A stretch of DNA of 64,000 bases from Microcoleus sp036705565 (GTDB lineage: Bacteria; Cyanobacteriota; Cyanobacteriia; Cyanobacteriales; Microcoleaceae). The stretch lies in NCBI GenBank assembly GCA_036705565.1, contig JAUBUY010000007.1; one strand, 5' to 3'. Shown here one piece after another: positions 17,847 to 25,384 of this stretch (within the stretch, counting starts at the first letter, position 1; every line of letters starts with the position of its first letter). The position numbers and the translations under genes are program-made. The notes below the pieces were generated by a model. That model saw only the letters and a list, made by a program, of their open reading frames with translations. It had not been told where the DNA came from and did no database searches.

Positions 17847-18449
17847 TTATACAGGTGAGATGTTTGCTAATAACTCGGTAACAGCATCATATTGATCGAG
17901 CATATTAGCACAGCGTAGCAGTAATTCTAAGTCCAGAGCGGGAAGGAATGTACTCCGGGAAATCTGCTCATAATTTTCACCTGTTAAGTAATAGAGAGAT
18001 AACTGACTATTTTGCCAAAACCAAACTTCCCGAACACCCAATCTTTTGTAGAATTCTAGAGTATTTATCCCGCCACTGGTAATTACTACTTCAATAGCAA
18101 TATCTGGGACTATTTTTTGGGTTCCTATATCATAGGAATCATCCGGCTCTTTTCTACCGCCTAATTCTCTGTTACCCAGAGTCGGGCCGCCCTTGCCGTA
18201 AAATCTAATCCCATTTGCTCTCATATATGCCTCTAGCAGCATACAGAGAGTTTTCTTGATTATTTCGTGTTCGGGCGAGACAGTCATAATTTGCAGTATT
18301 TTATCGAGATAGAAAAATTTCACACCTCTGACATCTTTAAAAGCTGCTTCTATCGCTTCAAATTGCTCCCAACTAACATCTGAGAACCTGATGCAGCCAT
18401 CTGGTTCTGTTTCAGGGGATGTAGATTTGACAGAAGTATATACATTCAT
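17847..18449 (-). CDS. Uma2-family (DUF820) putative endonuclease
   Basis: The 200-residue protein belongs to a family greatly expanded in cyanobacteria and predicted to have a PD-(D/E)XK nuclease fold. The core is visible as IVPDIAIEVV followed by YKRLGVREVWFWQ, with the acidic and lysine positions of the nuclease site in place. Family members are often mobile and of unknown function, possibly linked to transposition. Here the gene lies between lpxA and lpxB on the same strand, nine bases before lpxB, so it is probably co-transcribed with lipid A genes to which it has no clear relation. Confidence 0.8.
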   Translation of the reverse strand: MNVYTSVKSTSPETEPDGCIRFSDVSWEQFEAIEAAFKDVRGVKFFYLDKILQIMTVSPEHEIIKKTLCMLLEAYMRANGIRFYGKGGPTLGNRELGGRKEPDDSYDIGTQKIVPDIAIEVVITSGGINTLEFYKRLGVREVWFWQNSQLSLYYLTGENYEQISRSTFLPALDLELLLRCANMLDQYDAVTELLANISPV

Positions 18450-18490
18450 AGGGCAACAGTCGCTTAGTTCATAGGTTTATTCTACCTCAT

Positions 18491-19285
18491 TCACTTTTTG
18501 CCAGGAATCAAACCGCGTCGCCCTTTGGTTATAGACTGCTGCATAAATCTCCGCAGGTGCTGCAAGTGGGCGTTTTCTGGCAACAAATCCAACTGTTCCA
18601 AAGCTCGATCGAGAGTGTAGCCAGAACGGTATAGAATACGAAAAGTTTTCTTCAAAAGTAGCAAATCTTCTTGGGTAAAACCGGCGCGTTCGAGGCCTAT
18701 TTTGTTGATTGCTCGCACTCTCGAAGGATTTCCCTCGACTAGCATATAAGGAGGCACATCTCGATCGATCCTGCTCAAGCCGCCCACCATAGACAAACGG
18801 CCGATTTGGACAAACTGATGAACCCCCAAAACACCGCTCAAGCGGGCTTGAGACTCGATTTTAACGTGTCCGGCTAAGGCTACAGCATTAGCGATAATTA
18901 CTCGATCGGCGATCGCGCAATTGTGTCCCACATGAACATAAGCCATCAATAGATTATGATTGCCAATAGTCGTGCTTTCCCCCGCTCCAGTAGCGCGGTT
19001 AATTGTCACGTATTCCCGAATGAGATTGTTGTCGCCAATTTTCACCCTAGTTAGAGAACCCTCATATTTCAAATCTTGAGGTTCCAAACCAATCGCCGCA
19101 CCGGGGAAAATTTGATTGCGAGCGCCTATTTCTGTTAGCCCGTCGATAATTGCATGAGCGCCAATCTTAGTCTCCGGCCCTATTTTCACTCTTTCCCCAA
19201 TTACAGCATAAGCTCCCACTTCTACAGTCGGGTGAAGTTCAGCGCGGGGATGAATCACAGCAGTTGGGTGAATCAAAGTAAGCAT
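18491..19285 (-). CDS. lpxA: UDP-N-acetylglucosamine acyltransferase
   Basis: LpxA carries out the first step of lipid A synthesis, moving a hydroxyacyl chain from acyl carrier protein to UDP-GlcNAc. The 264-residue protein is a left-handed beta-helix built on hexapeptide repeats (IHPTAVIHPRAELHPTVEVG...). It keeps the catalytic histidine region (NHNLLMAYVHVGHNCAIADR) and the C-terminal helical domain (residues 195-264). The usual bacterial length is about 262. It follows fabZ on the minus strand after a spacer with CAGTTTT, CAATTGT and CCAATCA heptads. Confidence 0.94.
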   Translation of the reverse strand: MLTLIHPTAVIHPRAELHPTVEVGAYAVIGERVKIGPETKIGAHAIIDGLTEIGARNQIFPGAAIGLEPQDLKYEGSLTRVKIGDNNLIREYVTINRATGAGESTTIGNHNLLMAYVHVGHNCAIADRVIIANAVALAGHVKIESQARLSGVLGVHQFVQIGRLSMVGGLSRIDRDVPPYMLVEGNPSRVRAINKIGLERAGFTQEDLLLLKKTFRILYRSGYTLDRALEQLDLLPENAHLQHLRRFMQQSITKGRRGLIPGKK

Positions 19286-19552
19286 TTTTTATTAGTCAGT
19301 TTTCAGTTTTCAGTTTTCAGTTTTCATACAAAATCAAGCTTAAATACCCCGTTTATTTCTTAGTCCGCGGCGGACTTCGTTTGTGTAGTAGCGATTGCAA
19401 TCGCCGAATCATCAAGGAGTAACAAACCAGGATTTAGTATCAGTAGTCAATTGTCAATTGTCAATTGTCAGTGGTTATCAGGAATATAGAGAAATCCCCA
19501 AATAACACATAACCAATCACCAATCACCAATCACCAATCACCAATCACCAAC
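19286..19552. repeat. Three heptamer repeat tracts between fabZ and lpxA
   Basis: The spacer holds four CAGTTTT units at 19297-19324, three CAATTGT units at 19448-19468 and five CCAATCA units at 19513-19547. Between them, at 19360-19408, is a palindromic repeat on TTAGTCCGCGGCGGACTTCG that recurs at about 28828-28879. Confidence 0.85.
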
Positions 19553-20074
19553 TTAATCTACCATCGAAAACGTCAATTCTCCTTCACAAACTTTTTGTCC
19601 GTCTACTTCAGCCAGAGCCTGCATTTTTGCGAAGCGGCGGCGTTTTACCCACAGCAATTCTACAGTCATCAGCAACTGATCGCCCGGTACAACCTGACGA
19701 CGGAACTTGACTCGATCAATTCCGGTAAACATCCACAATCCTTGCTTGATATCGGGCAACTGAGCCAGAACAATACCGCCAACTTGAGCCATCGCTTCGA
19801 CAATTAATACTCCAGGCATAATCGGCCGTCCGGGGAAATGCCCTTGAAAATGCGGTTCGTTAAAAGTCACATTTTTAATTCCTACAGCCTTCTCGGACGG
19901 CACGTAATCAACAATCTTGTCAACCAGTGCAAAAGGATAGCGATGAGGCAATAATTTCTGAACTTCTTCGAGAGTAAAAGTAGATTTAACCGCTGGAGAA
20001 TCTTCACCGTTTTTGGTGGGGACGGATTCAGAATTAGCAGTATTGAGGGTGTTAACTTCAGTCAGCGTAGACAT
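19553..20074 (-). CDS. fabZ: 3-hydroxyacyl-[acyl-carrier-protein] dehydratase
   Basis: FabZ removes water from 3-hydroxyacyl-ACP in fatty acid elongation and competes with LpxA for hydroxyacyl-ACP, which explains its place in the lpx cluster. The 173-residue protein has the hot-dog fold with the catalytic His in LLPHRYPFALVDKI and the Glu in PGRPIMPGVLIVEAMAQ. The N-terminal 32 residues are not part of the conserved fold and are longer than in E. coli FabZ (151 residues); a later start cannot be proved from the sequence. Expected partners are lpxC upstream and lpxA downstream. Confidence 0.94.
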   Translation of the reverse strand: MSTLTEVNTLNTANSESVPTKNGEDSPAVKSTFTLEEVQKLLPHRYPFALVDKIVDYVPSEKAVGIKNVTFNEPHFQGHFPGRPIMPGVLIVEAMAQVGGIVLAQLPDIKQGLWMFTGIDRVKFRRQVVPGDQLLMTVELLWVKRRRFAKMQALAEVDGQKVCEGELTFSMVD

Positions 20075-20159
20075 TTCTTGAAGAATTTTGAGTGTGGTAT
20101 GGCAGAAGGCAGAAGGCAGAAGGAAGATGTAATCTTAACAGAAGATCGCCTGTTTTTTC

Positions 20160-21017
20160 CTAACTTTTATCTAGCGTAGCTAGAGCTTGGGAGTTCAGGG
20201 CTTGGGCGAGTTGGACGTGCAGGTTGTGACTGGCTTTGTAAGCCAAGTAGTGAGCTTTTGGCCAAGTTCCGAGCAGACTGAGGTCGCCTACTAAGTCTAG
20301 GATTTTATGGCGCACTGGTTCGTTGGCAAATCTCAAAGGCGGGTTGAGCCAGCCGGATCGATCGCAAACTAGGGCGTTTTCTAGGGTACCACCTTTGATC
20401 AAACCAGCTTGTCGCAATTGGTCAACTTGGCGAGCAAGTCCAAAAGTGCGGGCTGGGGCGATCGCCGTCGCAAAACTTTCTGCCTCTGGCGACCAACTGT
20501 ACCATTGATTGCCGATCGCCTGTTCCTCAAAATCAATTCCGTAACTAAATCGAGTTTCGGCTGAGGGTAAAGCTGCTGCAAAAGCATCCCCGTGGCGCAC
20601 CCAAATTGGCTCACTAACGACAAAGGAGGAAGTGGGGTATTGCTTAGATTCTTGAGGAACTAAGCCGGTATGGGCGATCGCCTCTACCCAAACCAGAGCC
20701 GAACCGTCCAGCAGCGGCACTTCCGGCCCATCAACCTCAATTCGAGCATTATCCGCTCCCATCCCCGCCAAAGCGGCTAATAGATGCTCTACAGTGCGAA
20801 TTTGAGCATCGATACCTGCCAGTTCCGTTGAAAGTGCAGTCTGGCAAACCGCCTCAATTTTTGCAGGAATTCTCGGAGCACCAGGCAAGTCAATTCTGAC
20901 AAAATAGCGACCTTCCCCAACCTCTGCAGGCAAAACTCGGACGCGAGTTTGTTCGCCGCTGTGCAAACCGATTCCCGACAGTTCAAATTCAGATTTTAAG
21001 GTACGTTCAATAGTCAT
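20160..21017 (-). CDS. lpxC: UDP-3-O-acyl-N-acetylglucosamine deacetylase
   Basis: LpxC is a zinc enzyme that removes the acetyl group from acylated UDP-GlcNAc, the committed step of lipid A synthesis. The 285-residue protein shows GIGLHSGEQ at the start, TVEHLLAALAGMGADNARIEVDGPEVPLLDGSA (first zinc histidine in VEHL), and the second zinc site RHKILDLVGDLSLLG with the following AHYLAYKASHNLH. It lacks the extra C-terminal tail that controls protein turnover in some proteobacteria. A heptad-repeat spacer separates it from bamA upstream. Confidence 0.94.
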   Translation of the reverse strand: MTIERTLKSEFELSGIGLHSGEQTRVRVLPAEVGEGRYFVRIDLPGAPRIPAKIEAVCQTALSTELAGIDAQIRTVEHLLAALAGMGADNARIEVDGPEVPLLDGSALVWVEAIAHTGLVPQESKQYPTSSFVVSEPIWVRHGDAFAAALPSAETRFSYGIDFEEQAIGNQWYSWSPEAESFATAIAPARTFGLARQVDQLRQAGLIKGGTLENALVCDRSGWLNPPLRFANEPVRHKILDLVGDLSLLGTWPKAHYLAYKASHNLHVQLAQALNSQALATLDKS

Positions 21018-21137
21018 TAGTTAGTAGTCAGTAGTCATTAGTTAGTAGTCAGTAGTTAGTAGTCAACTGTCAACAGTCAACTGCCAACTGTCAACAGTCA
21101 ACTGCCAACTGCCAACTGCCAACTGCCAACTGTCAAC
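21018..21137. repeat. Heptamer repeat tract between bamA and lpxC
   Basis: Nearly the whole 120-bp spacer is a run of 7-base units, first CATTAGT, TAGTAGT and CAGTAGT (to about 21060), then about ten variants of CAACTGT and CAACTGC. The tract reads up to the stop codon of bamA. Confidence 0.88.
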
Positions 21138-23519
21138 TTAGAATCGCTCACCAATTCCAAAGTGAATTTGATTGTCGCCAGTGTCGTTGATACCGTAATC
21201 GATCCGGATCGGCCCTAAAGGAGATTGAACCCGCACGCCGATGCCGTAACCGTAACCGCTACCGGGCTTTTCGCGGATACCTGCCGGGTCGCCTGGGACA
21301 TCTTTGCCCGTGCCCAAGTCAGTGCCAGCATCCAAAAATAGCGCTCCGCCGATAAACGAAATAATCGGGAAACGGTACTCAACGCTGGCCTCTAGGAAGC
21401 TGCGGCCGGCTCCCATGTCGCCTTCGTCGTATCCGCGCACCGAGTTGGCGCCGCCCAAGGCAAAGGCTTCGTAGGGAGGCAAATCTCCGAATACGGTGCC
21501 GCCCCTAAAACTGAATGCCAGGGTTTGAGGGCCGGCGGTAAAGTTAGTGTACTTGACTGGTAGGTACAAGCTGTAGCTGGCCCGCAGGCGGTTTAACAGG
21601 ATGCTGCCGGAACCTACAGGAATCGATTGTTCCATCCCAAATCTGAGCAGGGAACCGCTAGTGGGGCGGAGGGGGTCGTTGCGCCGATCGCGTACAACAC
21701 CTGCTTGCAAAGTTGTCAAGTCATCCGAACCCGAATCGCTAAAACTCAACAGGTTGCCGAGTTCGTCCTCGGATTCGCGCCGGCCTTTGCGATCGGTAAT
21801 TGAGACTCGCTGGTACTGCAAGCCTACTGAAGCTGTCCACTCAGAATCGGCAAAAGGATTCCGATCCAGGGGACGGGTGAAATTGATACCGGCACCAGTA
21901 CGATTGATGCGGGGTCGATCGTCGTTGGGCAATCTGACTTCCCGTTCGCCGCCGTCAAAAATCACGCTGATCGATCGTCTTCTAAACGCATTAATCGTAT
22001 AAGAAGTCCGGTAAGGATCGCCCGCAATCCAGGGATCTGTAAAACTCAAGTCAAACAGATTTTGGCGTTCCCCGATTTGTACTTCAGCCCCCAATTTCTG
22101 GTTCCTACCTCTCAAGTTTTGCTGCTGGTAACTCAGCGTACCGAACAAACCCGTCGCGGAACTCAAACCTGCACCAGCCGCCAGAGAACCGGTATTTTTC
22201 TCAATGACGTTGACAATTACTCTTGCCTTGCGGGGGTCAGTCGTTCCCGGTTCCAAGGCAAGTCGCACGTCTTCAAAAATTCCCAAACCAAACACCCGTC
22301 TCAAATCTCTTTCCGCCTTGGTGCGGTTAAAGATGTCTCCGGGCTTGAGTTCTACTTCGCGGGTGATGACAAACTGACGGGTGTTGCCTCCGATCGGCTG
22401 ACCCGTCGCATCTGTTGCCTCTCCCTCCTTGTTCAGGAAGCGGACATCAACGGATTCGATCTGGCCTTCTGCCACTACCAGGGTGACAGTGCCGTCGTCT
22501 GCTACTTGCGGGGCATCAGTGATTTGGCCCAAAACATAGCCGTTCTCTTGATACCACGCATTAATTTTTTTCACTCCCTCTTCAAAGCGGCGGAGGTTGA
22601 GAATTTTGCCGTATTGATCGCGGAAGCTTTCGTCAATTACGCTTTGGGGCAGCACTTGCTGACCGGTGATTGTCACTCCCTGCAGCACCGGATTTGGCTG
22701 CACAATAAAAGTCACCCGGACGCCCAACGGGGTGTCTTCCGGTACTGCCCGCACGTTTCTAAAAAAGCCCGTGGCAAAAATGGCGTTGATGTCTTGTTGC
22801 AGTTGGCTGCGGTTGGTTGTGCGTCCCGGTTGGGTGCTGATGACTCGGTAAATTTCGGTTTCCAAGTCTTCCGTCGCGCCGGTGACTGTAACTTCTGCTA
22901 CTAGCACTTGCGGTTCTGCCGCCCCGGCGGGTGCAGGGGCTTGTCTCGGCTGCGGTGCCCGGCCAGGGGGCAATGGAGGAACGGTGTTAGTCGGCGGTCC
23001 CGTCGGGGCCGGTATTGTCGGAACTTGGGCGTTTTGAGCGATCGCCTCGGATTCATCTGGTTTCCCTAGCTCTGCTGCGATCCAGGCGGGCGTTACCGCC
23101 GCTTCCGATGGGGGGAGCGAGCTTTCCTGTTGCGCCTCTGGCAGGGCGTTTTGGCTGCTAGAGGCGGGGGAAGGGTTGGATGCTAGCTCGGGTTTGAGTT
23201 CAAGGATCGGAGGTGAAACCGGGGATGGCGGGTCTGTGACTTGGTTTGGGGGTTCGCGGTCGTTCCCTCCTCTGGCAGGGGCCTCCGCTATTTTTAGGGC
23301 TTCCCCTTTGCTGGTTTTAGCGGCTTTAGGGTTTTGAGGAGGGTTTGGGGTTAATTCTGGAAGGGGGCGATCGGGTAATTCGATCGACGGGGCGGGCCCG
23401 GCGGCAGTCAAAGCTTCCTCTGCTGATTCAGAGTAGGATGTTTGGCCGGAAGCAGAATTTGATAACCCGAATGTTGCTGAGGCAGTAAAAACTGCCACCA
23501 ATACAGCAGATAAACGCAT
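21138..23519 (-). CDS. bamA: BamA/Omp85-type outer membrane assembly protein
   Basis: This 793-residue protein inserts beta-barrel proteins into the outer membrane. It has a signal peptide (residues 1-25), then a proline-rich segment of about 175 residues typical of cyanobacterial Omp85. POTRA domains follow (about 205-480, e.g. VLVAEVTVTGATEDLETEI and GVTITGQQVLPQSVI). The barrel runs from about 490 to the C-terminal phenylalanine (IHFGIGERF). The conserved FALGGANSVRGYDEGDMG loop, with the VRGY motif, is present near residue 690. It lies between purC and lpxC on the same strand, as in most cyanobacteria, so lipid A and barrel assembly genes are together. Confidence 0.93.
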   Translation of the reverse strand: MRLSAVLVAVFTASATFGLSNSASGQTSYSESAEEALTAAGPAPSIELPDRPLPELTPNPPQNPKAAKTSKGEALKIAEAPARGGNDREPPNQVTDPPSPVSPPILELKPELASNPSPASSSQNALPEAQQESSLPPSEAAVTPAWIAAELGKPDESEAIAQNAQVPTIPAPTGPPTNTVPPLPPGRAPQPRQAPAPAGAAEPQVLVAEVTVTGATEDLETEIYRVISTQPGRTTNRSQLQQDINAIFATGFFRNVRAVPEDTPLGVRVTFIVQPNPVLQGVTITGQQVLPQSVIDESFRDQYGKILNLRRFEEGVKKINAWYQENGYVLGQITDAPQVADDGTVTLVVAEGQIESVDVRFLNKEGEATDATGQPIGGNTRQFVITREVELKPGDIFNRTKAERDLRRVFGLGIFEDVRLALEPGTTDPRKARVIVNVIEKNTGSLAAGAGLSSATGLFGTLSYQQQNLRGRNQKLGAEVQIGERQNLFDLSFTDPWIAGDPYRTSYTINAFRRRSISVIFDGGEREVRLPNDDRPRINRTGAGINFTRPLDRNPFADSEWTASVGLQYQRVSITDRKGRRESEDELGNLLSFSDSGSDDLTTLQAGVVRDRRNDPLRPTSGSLLRFGMEQSIPVGSGSILLNRLRASYSLYLPVKYTNFTAGPQTLAFSFRGGTVFGDLPPYEAFALGGANSVRGYDEGDMGAGRSFLEASVEYRFPIISFIGGALFLDAGTDLGTGKDVPGDPAGIREKPGSGYGYGIGVRVQSPLGPIRIDYGINDTGDNQIHFGIGERF

Positions 23520-23701
23520 TTTTGTTCACTTTTTTGGAATCCACACACCACATTAGTCATTAGTCATTAGTCATTAGTCATTAGTTATTAAGTCGGTTGA
23601 ATTTCGCGCTGATCGCTAATTGATGACTGTTGACCGCTGATTGCTGACATCGAAAGCAGAAGGGTAACAAACTGTGCAATTCTAGCGCATTACCAAGGCC
23701 T
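23520..23701. repeat. CATTAGT heptamer tract between purC and bamA
   Basis: Five CATTAGT units occupy 23551-23585. A looser inverted stretch (GCTGATTGCTGAC types) follows up to 23650. It is the fourth spacer in this cluster to carry a heptamer tract. Confidence 0.8.
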
Positions 23702-24430
23702 CTAGACTTTCTGAGCGAGAACGCGTTGGAGAACTTGCTGGTAAGCGGTTTCTACCGATCCTAAGTCGCGGCGGAATCGGTCTTTGTCCATAACACGGGC
23801 GTCGGGGTCGGCTTCTGCATTGTCCCAGAGGCGGCAGGTGTCGGGACTGATTTCGTCGGCGAGGATCAGATTTTGATGTTGGTCGATACCGAATTCTAGT
23901 TTGAAGTCTACCAGGGTGATGCCGCACTGGCTGAAAAATTCTTTGAGTATTTCGTTAATTTCGCGGGCGGCGATTTCTAGTTGGTCTACTTGTTCGGGGG
24001 TGGCTAGCTGCATTAGCAGCAGCCTGTCGCGGGTCAGCAGCGGGTCTCCCAAATCGTCGTTTTTGTAATAAAACTCGACCAGCGGCGGATTGACAATTGT
24101 GCCGAGGGCGAGTCCGGTTTGCTTGCAAAGACTGCCGGCGGCAATGTTTCTGACTACGACTTCCAAGGGCAAGATTTGGACGCGACAGACTCGCATTTGG
24201 TTGGGGGCCGGGGTGTCGATGAAGTGGGTGGGAATGCCTTTGGCTTCTAGCATCCGAAACAGGTGGGCGGATACGGCGCAGTTGATTTCGCCTTTGCCGA
24301 CGATGCTGCCGCGTTTCTGGGCGTTAAAGGCTGTGGCGTCGTCTTTGAAGTGGGTCAGCAAAATTTCGCTGTCTTCGGTGGAGTAGAGGATTTTGGCTTT
24401 GCCTTCGTAGAGTTTGCGATCGGCTGACAT
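23702..24430 (-). CDS. purC: Phosphoribosylaminoimidazole-succinocarboxamide synthase
   Basis: PurC (SAICAR synthetase) joins aspartate to CAIR with ATP, the eighth step of purine synthesis. The 242-residue protein is of the bacterial type, with LYEGKAKILYST at the start (ATP site), KGEINCAVSAHLFR, PLEVVVRNIAAGS, LVDFKLEFG and the signature LADEISPDTCRLWD near residue 180. It is transcribed toward bamA and is the first gene of the minus-strand block. The family is well conserved and the assignment is firm. Confidence 0.95.
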   Translation of the reverse strand: MSADRKLYEGKAKILYSTEDSEILLTHFKDDATAFNAQKRGSIVGKGEINCAVSAHLFRMLEAKGIPTHFIDTPAPNQMRVCRVQILPLEVVVRNIAAGSLCKQTGLALGTIVNPPLVEFYYKNDDLGDPLLTRDRLLLMQLATPEQVDQLEIAAREINEILKEFFSQCGITLVDFKLEFGIDQHQNLILADEISPDTCRLWDNAEADPDARVMDKDRFRRDLGSVETAYQQVLQRVLAQKV

Positions 24431-24832
24431 GGCGATTAATAATAATGTAGATGAGTTTTAGATTTTACCGTAGCTCGATCGGGTGTTATTGGCGAGTTTT
24501 TGGATCTCCGCTGCACCGCTCATCCTCTGACAAGCGAATTTCTTCATGTGGTACCCGCCACGTGATTTATCCGTGGAATCCATCCCAAATCTCAAATCTC
24601 AAATCCTCAAGCCCCCGCATTTATCCGTCGGGTCAATCCAAAATCTCAAATCTCAAATCCAAAATCGAATGACGGGCAAGTACGCCTGCAGGTAGATACT
24701 GTCATCGACCCCGGCATAAATGATTCTTGACAAAGGACAATAGATATTAAACCTGCTGGGTTCGCGATCCGTGCTGACAAAACCTCGCCAACGAGACGGG
24801 CGCTTAAAAAACATCTAGAAAATGGCTGATTT
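24431..24832. repeat. Divergent spacer with AAATCTC heptads
   Basis: The 400-bp spacer between divergent purC and the regulator gene has no gene. AATCTCA/AAATCTC heptads lie at about 24592-24612 and 24640-24668. The two blocks are separated by a CCCCCGCATTTATCCGTCGGGTC unit that resembles the one near 41116. Promoters for both genes should lie here but none stands out. Confidence 0.6.
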
Positions 24833-25264
24833 ATGCAAGACAAAAAAATTCATATTCTTTTGGTAGAAGATGATGAGGTTGATGTGATGAACGTCCGGCG
24901 AGCTTTCAAAAAAAATAACATCGTCAACCCCCTCTACATTGCTGCCAATGGATTAGAAGCTCTAGCTATATTGCGTGGACAAGGAAAAATAGATCCTCCC
25001 ATGCCTCAAGCGCGCCGGTTGATTTTGCTGGACTTGAATATGCCGAGAATGAGCGGGATCGAGTTTTTGCAAGAATTGCGACTGGATGAATGTTTGAGGT
25101 CGATTCCGGTAATCGTCCTCACAACTTCTAATGAAGATAGAGATAAAGTAAAAGCTTATAATTTGAATGTAGCGGGCTATATTCTTAAACCTGTTACTTT
25201 TTCTAACTTTGTGGAAGTGATGGCTACCCTAAACAAATACTGGATGCTGAGTGAAATTCCCTAA
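24833..25264 (+). CDS. Rcp1-like response regulator
   Basis: The 143-residue protein is a single receiver domain of the Rcp1 type, common next to phytochrome and other hybrid kinases in cyanobacteria. It shows the acidic pair EDDEVD near residue 12, the phosphoacceptor aspartate in RRLILLDLNMPRMSG (about residue 65), the switch threonine LTTSNEDRD, and the lysine of GYILKPVT. No output domain exists, so it should work by protein contact. The following kinase gene on the same strand begins 120 bases downstream and is its likely partner. Confidence 0.88.
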   Translation: MQDKKIHILLVEDDEVDVMNVRRAFKKNNIVNPLYIAANGLEALAILRGQGKIDPPMPQARRLILLDLNMPRMSGIEFLQELRLDECLRSIPVIVLTTSNEDRDKVKAYNLNVAGYILKPVTFSNFVEVMATLNKYWMLSEIP

Positions 25265-25384
25265 AATAGGGAAATTTGAATAGAAAAATTTTCAAGGGGG
25301 CTTTATGATTTTTCAGCGATGCAGTTGTTTTAAGTCCTTTTTCTTGACAGCAGCTTTTTCGGACTAATCCACAATTCGGTTTTT

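Noticed and set aside
21018..21137. Heptamer tracts resembling a CRISPR array
   Set aside because: Units are seven bases with no spacers and no cas genes; they are tandem repeats.
22062..22904. A 280-residue open frame opposite bamA
   Set aside because: It lies wholly inside the bamA frame, whose protein is firmly recognised; the antisense product has no family pattern and is due to composition.
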